From an uncultured Desulfobacter sp. (GTDB lineage Bacteria > Desulfobacterota > Desulfobacteria > Desulfobacterales > Desulfobacteraceae), in the NCBI RefSeq assembly GCF_963666145.1, contig NZ_OY762614.1, positions 5,136,501-5,200,500 of the forward strand: a stretch of DNA of 64,000 bases. The letters are read 5' to 3'. The stretch's first letter is position 1, and each line of letters starts with the position of its first letter. Made by a program: the position numbers and the translations under genes. The notes under the pieces were generated by a model. The model was given only the letters and a program-made list of their open reading frames with translations. It had not been told where the DNA came from and did no database searches. Positions 1 through 8,047 of this stretch are shown in pieces.

Positions 1-603
1 GGACCGGCCGCCATACCGGTGCATCATCATGCTCCATGCCGGGATCTCAACGCCCAGGGGATCATCGTCCGTGATCAGCAGCGGTACATCGGACAAAACA
101 CCGGCCCGGTCCGTAAACCGGAACCGTTTATTTTTTATGGAATCAAAATGCTGCACCCGGGCCTGGCCTTCTGAGGTATCCCACTCCATCTCCGTGGCAC
201 AGAATCCCCGGCCCATGGCATCCTGCATACTGACCAGGATATCCGGCCAGTCCGTGATGCCGTCCAGCATGGCTTGGACATCCTCACACACCCTGACGTC
301 CCTGGTCTCCTCCGTGGCCGGGGCCAGGGTAAAGTCCGCATCCAGGATCACGTTTTTGCGCTTGGAGGTCTCGCCTATGATGTGGCCGTCCCGCTCTTCC
401 ATCTGTTCAAACAGTTCTGCCTGGCGGGCCACGTCCCCGGCATCAGCTTCCTTGAGCAGCCGCCCCAGCCGTTCCGGGGTCAGGCCGTCCGCCACATAGT
501 TTCTATAGGCATCTGTCAAAGGGGCCGCAGCCAGGGGCTGCCGGTTCGGCTTTTTCTGCGTCCGGGTATATGGCCGGCCAAACTGATCGTAAATCGTCAC
601 CAT
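1..603 (-). CDS. Mu gp29-like phage portal protein (C-terminus cut by window edge)
   Basis: The minus strand is open from an ATG at 603 to the left edge, about 200 codons without a stop. The protein begins MVTIYDQFGRPYTR and continues with a Glu/Asp-rich helical region and an RDGHIIGE stretch, as in the DUF935 (Mu gp29) portal family. That protein forms the dodecameric ring at the capsid vertex through which DNA is packaged. Family members are usually about 500 residues, so more than half lies outside the window. The start overlaps the terminase stop as TGATG, which implies coupled translation and settles the start. The family call comes from sequence style and from the gene order terminase then portal. 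Confidence 0.8.
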   Translation of the reverse strand, partial: MVTIYDQFGRPYTRTQKKPNRQPLAAAPLTDAYRNYVADGLTPERLGRLLKEADAGDVARQAELFEQMEERDGHIIGETSKRKNVILDADFTLAPATEETRDVRVCEDVQAMLDGITDWPDILVSMQDAMGRGFCATEMEWDTSEGQARVQHFDSIKNKRFRFTDRAGVLSDVPLLITDDDPLGVEIPAWSMMMHRYGGRS

Positions 604-1901
604 CACCAGGCTCCTCTTGTGGCAAAACGCCTTTTGGTGGTTGTTTTATAGGCCACTTCACCCACAGGTTCGCCCCCCGCATTATCCGCCAGGAAACATG
701 CCCAGGTTCTGTCTGCATGCCCGGCGGTGTCTGATTCCGCCACAAAACGCGGTGCGCCCGTGGCGGATGTCACTTTTTTCAATTTGTGCAGATCCGAACG
801 CAGCTTCTGGTCACCCATGGGGATGCGCTTTTTGCGGTCCTGGAACTTTTCCTTGCCCTGGGTGGCCATGGTCAGCTTGTTGGCCCCGCTGAAAATCACG
901 CCTTCCACCCGGGTTTCGCCGTATCTGGTCTTGGCATCTTCAACGGGCTTTTCTCCCATGCCGGTCTGGTCCATGCACAGGCGCTTGACATCATACCGGT
1001 CAAACACGTCATCCAGCAGCATGTCCTGCTCGGCGAATTTAATGCGCTGCCGGGCAATGATCTCCCGGGTCCAGGACACATCCCCGACCAGCTCATCCAC
1101 CCAGATGACAAATAAGTCGTTCCGGATACCGATATCCACGCCCACATACGCGGGACCGCCCTGGTACAATTCCGGCCGGCCGGCATTCTCATCCTCGCAG
1201 GAGTTGATCAGATCAAAACTGAGCCAGGCGGATGCTTCATCCAGCCACTTTAATTCGTACTCCTGTGCCCACAGGTCATCGTCGTTTAGCGCCTGGCGCA
1301 GGGCTTCAACATCCCGGGGCAGGCCATCCTCAACGGCCTGGTAAATATCCGTGGTCTGCCGGTACCAGAGATCATCCTTGCCGGTCATCAGGGCGTAAAA
1401 TTTGTTGTCTTTCCCGTTGGGTGTAGACACCACCCGGATTTTCCAGCCGTTGGAGATCACCGGAAACACGGCGCCCCAGATCTTGGTTGAATCCTTGTGA
1501 AAGGCGAATTCGTCCAGGAACACGTTGGCGGAAAAACCCCGGGCCGTATCCGGGTTGGCCGGCAGGGCCGTAACCCTTGACCCGTTAGGCCATTCGCATT
1601 CCAGCGCCCGGTATGTGGCCTCGGATTTATATTCGGTTTCCCTCACGTTCACGATGGCGCCCAGGGCCTTGGCATGTTTCTGGACCCCTTCCACCATGGC
1701 TTCCCTGGCCTGGCGTTCCCCCCTGGAAAGAATCACCCACCTGGCTTTCCGCAGCTCCAGATCCGCCATCTGGCAGTCGTTGGCAATCTCAAATGTGGTG
1801 CCGAACGTTTTGCCGGTCTGCCGGGCAAACATCCCGATCTTGAACCGGTTTGGATTGGTGATCCAGCTGCGCTGGAAGGGATAAAACAAGGGGCCGCTCA
1901 T
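603..1901 (-). CDS. Mu gp28-like terminase large subunit
   Basis: 432 residues. This is the packaging motor that cuts and pumps phage DNA into proheads. An ATPase Walker A-like segment, FARQTGKT, lies near residues 26-33, and a Walker B-like FLDEFAF lies near 130. A nuclease-fold segment, GVDIGIRNDLFVIW, follows in the C-terminal half with acidic residues, as expected for the RNase H-like terminase nuclease. The length is a little short for a Mu gp28 homologue (about 550), so part of the C-terminus may be absent in this lineage. The gene overlaps its small-subunit neighbour by 4 bases (1898-1901) and the portal by 3, so it is part of a tightly packed late operon. Confidence 0.88.
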   Translation of the reverse strand: MSGPLFYPFQRSWITNPNRFKIGMFARQTGKTFGTTFEIANDCQMADLELRKARWVILSRGERQAREAMVEGVQKHAKALGAIVNVRETEYKSEATYRALECEWPNGSRVTALPANPDTARGFSANVFLDEFAFHKDSTKIWGAVFPVISNGWKIRVVSTPNGKDNKFYALMTGKDDLWYRQTTDIYQAVEDGLPRDVEALRQALNDDDLWAQEYELKWLDEASAWLSFDLINSCEDENAGRPELYQGGPAYVGVDIGIRNDLFVIWVDELVGDVSWTREIIARQRIKFAEQDMLLDDVFDRYDVKRLCMDQTGMGEKPVEDAKTRYGETRVEGVIFSGANKLTMATQGKEKFQDRKKRIPMGDQKLRSDLHKLKKVTSATGAPRFVAESDTAGHADRTWACFLADNAGGEPVGEVAYKTTTKRRFATRGAW

Positions 1902-2467
1902 ACGCCGTAAGCCTCCTGGATGATCTGCTTGTATTCTTCAGGTGTCATGGCTTTGCCTGACGCCTCAGCCTTATCCATGGCATTTAAAGCCGCGGCCGCT
2001 GCCTCCTCCTTGGCCTGCTTGCGCACCTGGTCTTCCCGGTCCAGGGTAATTTTGCTGGCCCGCTCGATGCGCTGTGAAATCAAGGCCACCTTGTTCAGGG
2101 TGTCCACATCCACCTCACCCTCATTGAGGACCAGATTAAAGGACAAGGTCTTTACAAGTTCGGTCACTGCTCTGCCAAGGTCCGTGCCCTTATTCTCTCC
2201 CAGGCCACCCACCAGGGCATCGGCAGCTTCCCGGGCCTCGCGCATCATGGCCCCTTTCTCCTCCACTGCCATGGCGTAGCGCCCCAGGGCGCTTTTGCTG
2301 ATAGGCTTCTCCCCGCGCACCTTGAGCACGGGGTTGACCGCCTCAAGGATCTTGGTCTGGGTCAAGCGCCGGTCCCGCAGGGCCGCGTTGATCTCCACCC
2401 GCAGATCTTCGGGCAGCTGGTCAATGGATGAGGGCCGTCCCCGGCCTTTACGTCTATTCTGGGTCAT
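1898..2467 (-). CDS. DUF3486 family protein (Mu gp27-like, small terminase)
   Basis: 189 residues, beginning MTQNRRKGRGRPSSIDQLP. The basic GRGRPSSI start, followed by a helix-turn-helix-like part (residues about 20-70) and a long charged helical C-terminal half ending EEYKQIIQEAYGV, is typical of DUF3486. In Mu-like phages DUF3486 lies directly before the large terminase and is taken as the DNA-recognising small subunit. The order and the 4-base overlap with the large subunit fit. Function is from family and context; no catalytic motif is expected. Confidence 0.85.
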   Translation of the reverse strand: MTQNRRKGRGRPSSIDQLPEDLRVEINAALRDRRLTQTKILEAVNPVLKVRGEKPISKSALGRYAMAVEEKGAMMREAREAADALVGGLGENKGTDLGRAVTELVKTLSFNLVLNEGEVDVDTLNKVALISQRIERASKITLDREDQVRKQAKEEAAAAALNAMDKAEASGKAMTPEEYKQIIQEAYGV

Positions 2468-2470
2468 ATC

Positions 2471-2776
2471 TTACCGCCGTTTCATTCTTGGCGTGGGCCG
2501 ACGTACCCCCGGCACCGCAACCCGGCCTTTTGCCACATCCAGGCCCCGGTTGGTCAGCGTGGCCACCATAATGCCCGGATCATCATCCAGATCCACCAGA
2601 CCCTGGTCGGCCAGCCACGACAGCTCCGTGCGCACCCGGTCCCGTCCCGGAGCAAATCCGTAGGGCTCGGTCCCGTCCGCCAGGATGGATTCATTGAGCG
2701 AATAACCCGCGCTCTCTTCAAGCAGCCGCAGCAGGGTGATTCGCAAATGCTGGGATATGGTATCGTTCAAACTCAT
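2471..2776 (-). CDS. Small winged-helix phage protein (VpaChn25_0724-like)
   Basis: 101 residues. The central part has the pattern of a short winged-helix protein common in Mu-like phages between DUF2730 and DUF3486: LRLLEESAGYSLNES, then RVRTELSWLADQGLVDLDD, then VATLTNRGLDVAKGR, then a Pro-Arg tail. The order here is the same. A role in packaging or head assembly is presumed from position only. It lies 4 bases before the DUF3486 gene and overlaps DUF2730 by 4 bases, so it is surely co-expressed. Confidence 0.75.
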   Translation of the reverse strand: MSLNDTISQHLRITLLRLLEESAGYSLNESILADGTEPYGFAPGRDRVRTELSWLADQGLVDLDDDPGIMVATLTNRGLDVAKGRVAVPGVRRPTPRMKRR

Positions 2777-3099
2777 GATTTTTTCTCCGACTTCAATAAA
2801 TGCTCCAGGATCATATCCACAGAGCCTCCGATGTTCTCCAAAGACCCTTTCATTTCTGACACCTGGTCTGACACTCTGTCGATCCGTTCATGTACAGCGG
2901 CAAGATCCCGATGTCCTATCTTATTCTCTTCCAGGCGTGTCACACGTTTATCAACTTTCTGGATATCACACTTGACTGCTGCAACGTCCTTGCCGTGTGC
3001 CTTGTCTTTGTTAGTGATCCAGACACCAAGCCAGACCACGACATTCCCCACCAGCGAGATCACCATGAGCCAAAACTGCAACGCCTTGTAATCAATCAT
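2773..3099 (-). CDS. DUF2730 family protein (Mu gp25-like)
   Basis: 108 residues. One N-terminal membrane segment lies around residues 8-28 (FWLMVISLVGNVVVWLGVWI). A long coiled-coil-prone stretch follows, with regular Lys/Asp/Glu/Arg and heptad-like hydrophobics (VDKRVTRLEENKIGHRDL). This is the DUF2730 layout in Mu-like phages, where it lies between the lysis genes and the terminase. The exact role is unknown; a spanin or head-associated role has not been shown. It overlaps both neighbours by 4 bases. Confidence 0.75.
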   Translation of the reverse strand: MIDYKALQFWLMVISLVGNVVVWLGVWITNKDKAHGKDVAAVKCDIQKVDKRVTRLEENKIGHRDLAAVHERIDRVSDQVSEMKGSLENIGGSVDMILEHLLKSEKKS

Positions 3100-3296
3100 G
3101 ACGACCTCTCAAACGCTTCCTGGCACGGGATGCACCGGCAGCAGCCCGGCATTGCCTTGCGCCGGGCCAATGGGATGGGCTCCCCGCAGTCGATGCACTC
3201 GGTACAGATGGGCTGATCATCCCCGCACCGGGCTTTTTCAATGGCCATGTTCCGGAAAAACTGCTCATGGCCTGCGGCAATATCGCATTCATCCAT
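3096..3296 (-). CDS. TraR/DksA-type zinc-finger protein
   Basis: 66 residues, starting MDECDIAAGHEQFF. Four cysteines in the pattern CxxC, about 17 residues, CxxC (CIDC and CCRCIPC region) form the DksA/TraR C4 zinc finger. The protein has only a short N-terminal helix, as in phage and plasmid TraR, which binds the RNA polymerase secondary channel and mimics DksA plus ppGpp. The start at 3296 overlaps the upstream holin stop as TGATG; a longer in-frame reading to 3416 would overlap the holin gene heavily and is not preferred. Homologues are common in the lysis and morphogenesis region of Mu-like and P2-like phages. Confidence 0.82.
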   Translation of the reverse strand: MDECDIAAGHEQFFRNMAIEKARCGDDQPICTECIDCGEPIPLARRKAMPGCCRCIPCQEAFERSS

Positions 3297-3769
3297 CACG
3301 TACCCTTGTTGCCGGTGATCAAGGATATTACCTTGGCGGCTGCGCCCTTGGCCTGGGCCGTCTTCTCTGCACTGCGTCCGACCATCCACACCGAACAGAC
3401 CCCGCCCCAGGCCCACCAGAATTCTTGGGGCAGCGCCAGTGACGGCAGCGTGGGCATTTCGGTTTTAAACAATCCGGCAAAATAGAACACCATGGGAAAC
3501 ACCACATGCACCAGCCCGATGAACACCAGGCCCATATAAACCACACTGGGCCGCGCCCGTTTGGTGTACGCATCCGCCTGGTTCATCTCCGACACAATGA
3601 TGTCCCGTTTCAATGCGTCCCGCTGCACGTCCCGTTCGTCAATGGCCTGACTCAACCTGGCCTGCATCGCCGCCCGGTCCGCTTCGGTCATCTGTTTAGG
3701 GAAAAACCGGTCCAGAAGTCCGCCGGCAAAGTCAAAGGCTGATCCAAGGCCGGTAAGATCAAGTCCCAT
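3296..3769 (-). CDS. 3-TM holin family protein
   Basis: 157 residues. An amphipathic, charged N-terminal half (RAAMQARLSQAIDERDVQRD) is followed by a tyrosine-rich membrane block, RPSVVYMGLVFIGLVHVVFP, and further hydrophobic segments through WWAWGGVCSVWMVG. This matches the holin family of gene-transfer agents and Mu-like phages (GTA_holin_3TM). Such proteins open the inner membrane so that the endolysin can reach the wall. It sits directly after the endolysin gene and before the TraR-like gene, consistent with a lysis cassette. Confidence 0.8.
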   Translation of the reverse strand: MGLDLTGLGSAFDFAGGLLDRFFPKQMTEADRAAMQARLSQAIDERDVQRDALKRDIIVSEMNQADAYTKRARPSVVYMGLVFIGLVHVVFPMVFYFAGLFKTEMPTLPSLALPQEFWWAWGGVCSVWMVGRSAEKTAQAKGAAAKVISLITGNKGT

Positions 3770-3778
3770 GCGTCCTCC

Positions 3779-4246
3779 TTAGGCCACCAGGCCGGTAAGA
3801 TATTTACCGCCGGAATAGGTCAGCACCTGGTGGCGGTTGGCCCCGGCCTTATAGCTCACATGCACCCACCCGGAATGGGGCTTGCCCAGGGTGTGGCACT
3901 CCAGGATCAGCTGGTCAAAAATCAGATTCTTGCGCATCCAGTCGGCCAGGTCGTAATTGCTGACGCCCGGCACCTCAAAGTCCACGGCCTCGCCCTTGCA
4001 GTGCTGGGAGGTCTTTGAACCGCCCACCGCCGCGTTGAGTTCCGGGCTGCGGTAGCCGCTGGACGGAATGATCGGCACCCCGTAATGCAGGCGCACGGGC
4101 TCCAGGATTTGCACGCACAGGTCCCGGAGCTTATGCACCACATCCTGGGGCGGCAGATTGTAAATACCCTTGCGCGCTGCGGTCTGGGACCGGGTCAGCT
4201 CACGCAGGGTAAAATGCTCGGTCAGCGGGAATTCTTTGGTATCCAT
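3779..4246 (-). CDS. Peptidase M15-type endolysin
   Basis: 155 residues from the ATG at 4246, which has GGAAGAG six bases upstream; an in-frame ATG at 4318 lacks such a site. It is a single-domain zinc D-Ala-D-Ala peptidase of the M15 (VanY/L-peptidase) fold. SSGYRSPELNAAVGG precedes SQHCKGEAVDFEV, where the His and Asp are zinc ligands, and WVHVSY near the C-terminus gives the last His. It would cut peptidoglycan cross-links at host lysis. No signal peptide is visible, so export would depend on the neighbouring holin. Confidence 0.88.
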   Translation of the reverse strand: MDTKEFPLTEHFTLRELTRSQTAARKGIYNLPPQDVVHKLRDLCVQILEPVRLHYGVPIIPSSGYRSPELNAAVGGSKTSQHCKGEAVDFEVPGVSNYDLADWMRKNLIFDQLILECHTLGKPHSGWVHVSYKAGANRHQVLTYSGGKYLTGLVA

Positions 4247-4438
4247 ATCCGTCTCTTCCGGCAGGTGCGGCCACCGCAGGCCTGCCCCATAAACGGCCAG
4301 CCTGCATCCGCAATCCATGCCTTGTCTCCCGGGGGATAATCCCCCATGAAAAATTAATGGTTATGGATACTGTTTAGATAAGATTTTGATTGAATGAAAA
4401 TAACGTGTTTCAAGAAGAAATTGAGGGGATGGAAAATG

Positions 4439-4472
4439 AAAACCGGGCGGCCCGAAAAAGCCGCCCGGTTTT
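4439..4472 (-). terminator. GC-rich hairpin with T-run, downstream of the TPR gene
   Basis: Arms AAAACCGGGCGGC (4439-4451) and GCCGCCCGGTTTT (4460-4472) are perfectly complementary around an 8-base loop, and T/A runs flank the stem. Read on the minus strand it follows the TPR gene stop (4581) by about 110 bases and precedes the lysis gene, so it likely separates cargo transcription from the lysis operon. It could work in both directions. Confidence 0.8.
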
Positions 4473-4580
4473 GATCTTGTATTAAACCGTCACTTAATTG
4501 TTTGTTCTATTAAATTGATTTTGACGAATATTCGAATAGTAAAAAGTTATTGAATTTTATAGCAATGCTGGTCTCAACAT

Positions 4581-6557
4581 TTATCCATCAATTATAGAAT
4601 GAATACCATCTATTAGATGCTGGACTATTTTAATTTTGTAGCCTGCACCAATATAAACATATAGCTCTTTTGAGTTTTGTAAGTATTTTAATGCATTATC
4701 TGGATCGCCCTTGTACATGTAGATTAGACCGATATTACCTAATTGGTTGGCTGCCCCCAGTTTGTAACCGATTCCTTTATGGATCACCAAGGCCTCTTGA
4801 TGGTATTTAAGTGCGTTATCCAGATCGCCCTTGTCCATGTAAACCCTACCGATGTTGCCTAATACGGTGCCCTCCCCCAGTTTGTGACCGATCTCTTTAT
4901 TGATCACCAGAGCGTCCTGAAGGTATTTAAGGGCGTTGTCCAGATCGCCCTTATTTATGTAAATTAAACCGATGTTGCCTAAAGCGGTAGCTTCCCCTAT
5001 TTTGTAACCGATCTCTCTAATGATCATCAAGGCGTCCTGATGGTATTTAAGTGCGTTATCTATATCGCCCTTGTTTTTGTAAATTAGACCGATGTTGCCT
5101 AACAGGCTGGCGATCCCCTTTTTGTCACCAATCTCTCTAATGATCACCAGAGCGTCCTGAAGGTATTTGAGGGCGTTGTCCAGATCGCCCTTGTCCATGT
5201 AAGCCTTACCGATGTTGCCTAATACGGTGCCCTCCCCGTGTTTGTAACCGATCTCTTTATGGATCACCAGAGTGTCCTGAAGGTATTTGAGGGCGTTGTC
5301 CAGATCACCCGTGTTCGTGTAAATTATACCGATGTTGCCTAACTGGTTGGCCTCCCCCTGTAGGGAACCGATCTCTTTATGGATCACCAAAGCCTCTTGA
5401 TGGTATTTAAGTGCGTTATCCAGATCTCCCTTGTCTTTGTAAATTATACCGATGTTACCTAAAGCGGTAGCCTCCCCTAGTTTGTAACCGATCTCTTTAT
5501 TGATCACCAGAGCGTTCTGAAGGTATTTGAGGGCGTTGTCCAGATCGCCCTTGTCGATGTAAATTATACCGATGTTACCTAAAGCGGTAGCCTCCCCGTG
5601 TTTGTAACCGATCTCTTTATGGATCACCAAAGCCTCTTGATGGTATTTAAGTGCGTTATCCAGATCTCCCTTGTCTTTGTAAATTATACCGATGTTACCT
5701 AAAGCGGTAGCCTCCCCCAGTTTGTAACCGATCTCTTTATGGATCACCAGAGCGTCCTGAAGGTATTTGAGGGCGTTGTCCAGATCACCCGTGTTCGTGT
5801 AAATTATACCGATGTTGCCTAAAGCGCTGGCCTCAAATCTTCGGCGTTCAGATCTCTTGCAATCAAAGTCCTTTTCATAGAGTGAAAGGGCGGCATTATA
5901 ATTAACCATTGCTGCGCTATAATTGTTCGTCATATGGTAACTATTCCCCAAGGCAAAATAAAAGGATGGGATCTTCATAAGATCAAGCGCTTTTTGAAAA
6001 TGTTCAATTGCAAGACTAAAAAAATTATTTTTATACGCGTTATTGCCATCCTCGTAGGCCATCAACGCCATTTTTTTAGTTGTATCAGACTGCCTATTTA
6101 ATTCACATAAGACCTGTTCATCTGGCGGATTTTTTAACGAATCGACCGCTCGATTTATTTCATTGGTAAAGTGTTTGTTGATTCGATTTACGTTCAAGAT
6201 ATTTCCGGTATCACTTTTTGTTTTTTCTATATATGTCCAAGCGGCAATCGCACATAAGAGAACTACAACACCAGCAATAACCCAATATCTAACATACAGA
6301 TAATGCAATATCCTGGTTTCAATATATTGTTCTGCCGTCATATCAATGGGAATAGGAATATGCCCCATTTCTGCTTCCAAAACGCTACGTTGGTCTTCCT
6401 CAGAAACTTTCTCTAATGCGTCCAGTACTTGTTTATTGCGCTTCACCTTCAAGGCCACAACCGTAAATGATAAAATAACAGCAAGGTATCCGGCAAAGGC
6501 CAATGGATTGGTTGCCGCAGACAATAGAGCAGAAAAGGCATTTTGAAAAAAGGTCAT
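4581..6557 (-). CDS. Membrane-anchored tandem TPR-repeat protein
   Basis: 658 residues. Two membrane segments lie near residues 18-37 and 91-110, with a charged linker between them. A first irregular TPR region spans about 165-240. Ten tandem 40-residue TPR units of kinesin-light-chain type run from residue 245 to about 644 (pattern LGNIGxIYxxKGDLDNALKY). TPR arrays bind proteins or peptides; no enzyme domain is visible. The repeats should face the cytosol or the periplasm as one solenoid tethered to the inner membrane. The gene is more AT-rich than the phage genes around it and stands between the lysis cassette and a DUF262/HEPN pair on the other strand, so it looks like lysogen-expressed cargo. 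No partner is known. Confidence 0.85.
   Translation of the reverse strand: MTFFQNAFSALLSAATNPLAFAGYLAVILSFTVVALKVKRNKQVLDALEKVSEEDQRSVLEAEMGHIPIPIDMTAEQYIETRILHYLYVRYWVIAGVVVLLCAIAAWTYIEKTKSDTGNILNVNRINKHFTNEINRAVDSLKNPPDEQVLCELNRQSDTTKKMALMAYEDGNNAYKNNFFSLAIEHFQKALDLMKIPSFYFALGNSYHMTNNYSAAMVNYNAALSLYEKDFDCKRSERRRFEASALGNIGIIYTNTGDLDNALKYLQDALVIHKEIGYKLGEATALGNIGIIYKDKGDLDNALKYHQEALVIHKEIGYKHGEATALGNIGIIYIDKGDLDNALKYLQNALVINKEIGYKLGEATALGNIGIIYKDKGDLDNALKYHQEALVIHKEIGSLQGEANQLGNIGIIYTNTGDLDNALKYLQDTLVIHKEIGYKHGEGTVLGNIGKAYMDKGDLDNALKYLQDALVIIREIGDKKGIASLLGNIGLIYKNKGDIDNALKYHQDALMIIREIGYKIGEATALGNIGLIYINKGDLDNALKYLQDALVINKEIGHKLGEGTVLGNIGRVYMDKGDLDNALKYHQEALVIHKGIGYKLGAANQLGNIGLIYMYKGDPDNALKYLQNSKELYVYIGAGYKIKIVQHLIDGIHSIIDG
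4626..5825 (-). repeat. Ten tandem 120-bp coding repeats inside the TPR gene
   Basis: Each unit encodes one 40-residue TPR. Neighbouring units share long identical DNA stretches, for example AAGTGCGTTATCCAGATC-type segments alternating with GAGGGCGTTGTCCAGATC-type segments. The units fall into two alternating flavours, YHQEALVI and YLQDALVI, as if pairs of units were duplicated together. Such arrays can gain or lose units by slippage or recombination. Confidence 0.9.
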
Positions 6558-6988
6558 GTATAATCTATCCTTTGGAAAATTCCGAATTGTAAAAATAAGG
6601 ATATCCCGTTCTGGTTAAAATCATTGAATATGAGCCTTACTGAGCAAATTAATTTTATTGAAGATTAATCACCCAGGCCAAAGAAACGCAAGAATAAATT
6701 TAATATATCCTCTCTCAACAGAATAGAGAAGGGGCACAAGATGTTGTGCCCAGAACCACTCCCCGAAAAGCGAAACTTATAGACATATTGTAGGCGTGTG
6801 ATAGGATAATGATTACCGATTTTACTTTTCACATTTTTTATGTTCAAGTGTTTTTTAATTAGTTTTGTCTCAATAAAAATATGGGAAATAAAGCTGGATA
6901 TTTATCCATCAAAAAAGCTATTGATATATAGGCGAACGCCCAATACACTAATCGTCACGCGATAAATAATTATAATAGGTGAGTCCAA
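6558..6988. other. Gene-free AT-rich stretch between two divergent cargo genes
   Basis: Promoters for the TPR gene (leftward) and the DUF262 gene (rightward) should lie here. The one clear structure is a perfect hairpin: GGGCACAA at 6732-6739, loop GATG, TTGTGCCC at 6744-6751. A 60-codon frame on the minus strand (6665-6847) has no good start site or recognisable content. Confidence 0.5.
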
Positions 6989-8047
6989 ATGGAACCTGAA
7001 GAATTAATCGAAAAATTAGAAAACACTAAAAATAGCTTGAATACTGACAGACTTGACATGTCCTTTGGCGAAATAATGAGCATGTATGAGCGTTCTGAGA
7101 TTATAATTAATCCTGATTTTCAAAGATTGTTTAGATGGAGTATTTCTCAACAATCCAGATTTGTTGAATCTGTATTATTAGGCATACCTATTCCCCCAAT
7201 TTTTGTTGCCGAAGACTCAGAGGGCCGTTGGGAATTAGTTGACGGTTTGCAAAGAATATCAACAATATTTTCATTTTTCGGTGTCCTGAAGAACTATTCT
7301 GAAAAAAATAACTGGATTTTAGAAAAAGGGGATTTGTTACCAGATTTAGAAAATTACGGCTGTAAAGATCTCCCACTTAAATTACAGTTAAACATTAAAA
7401 GATCTGTCTGTCGTATTGAGCTTGTTAAATGGAATAGCAAATATGACATGCGTTATGAGCTTTTCAATCGATTAAATACTGGCGGGGCAGAGCTTACGGA
7501 TCAGGAGATTCGTAACTGTATTTTTAGGGGTGTTTCAGATGAGTTTAATAAATTTTTAAGCGAAGAAGCTAAAAGAGATGAATTCATAAATCTAATTGGC
7601 CCGACCGATAGACAAATCGAAGAATTGTATCTGGATGAATTAGTTCTAAGATTCTGTTCTTTATTTCAAAATGTTGACAACATAAATGAAAATATATCGC
7701 AGCATATGACCAATTTCATGAAGGAAATTGTGAAACAGCCGGACTCTATTCATACTTTTAAAAACTTTTTCAGAAGGACGTTGTCATTATTATCTCCTAT
7801 AGGGAAAGAAGTGTTTAGAGGTAGTAATAATGTATTTTCGACAAGTTTATATGATGGTATCACAATAGGAATAGCACAGAATATCGATAAATATGAAAGT
7901 TACAAAACTCCAGAAATAGTTGAAAAAATAGAACAATTAAAAAAGGATGAAGATTTTAAAAAAGCTTCAGGATCAGCCGCTAATAGCAAAACACGAATTC
8001 AAAAACGCTTAAATGTAGCGAACGCTTTATTTAGCCAAGACCAATGA
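6989..8047 (+). CDS. DUF262 (ParB/sulfiredoxin-fold) protein, first gene of a DUF262-HEPN pair
   Basis: 352 residues. The N-terminal DUF262 signature is clear: DFQRLFRW (43-50), IPIPPIFVAE (66-75) and DGLQR (85-89) with the following Thr. This is the ParB/Srx-like nucleotide-binding fold seen in GmrS and related defence proteins. No DUF1524 HNH nuclease domain follows, unlike GmrSD; the C-terminal 200 residues are helical and charged. It overlaps the HEPN gene by 4 bases (ATGA), so the two are translated together. DUF262 proteins with separate effectors occur in defence islands. In this pair DUF262 is likely the sensing or NTP-using part, by inference. Base composition is far more AT-rich than the phage genes, showing separate origin. 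Confidence 0.85.
   Translation: MEPEELIEKLENTKNSLNTDRLDMSFGEIMSMYERSEIIINPDFQRLFRWSISQQSRFVESVLLGIPIPPIFVAEDSEGRWELVDGLQRISTIFSFFGVLKNYSEKNNWILEKGDLLPDLENYGCKDLPLKLQLNIKRSVCRIELVKWNSKYDMRYELFNRLNTGGAELTDQEIRNCIFRGVSDEFNKFLSEEAKRDEFINLIGPTDRQIEELYLDELVLRFCSLFQNVDNINENISQHMTNFMKEIVKQPDSIHTFKNFFRRTLSLLSPIGKEVFRGSNNVFSTSLYDGITIGIAQNIDKYESYKTPEIVEKIEQLKKDEDFKKASGSAANSKTRIQKRLNVANALFSQDQ

Noticed and set aside
1525..1884. Long plus-strand frames opposite the terminase and other GC-rich phage genes
   Set aside because: They mirror real minus-strand genes with good motifs; high GC gives long false frames.
4626..5825. Regular 120-bp repeats that look like a CRISPR or satellite array
   Set aside because: Unit length is far over CRISPR repeat size, there are no unique spacers, and the frame is open through all units as TPR coding DNA.
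6665..6847. 60-codon frame on the minus strand between the cargo genes
   Set aside because: No ribosome site, odd composition and it covers a hairpin; more likely regulatory DNA.
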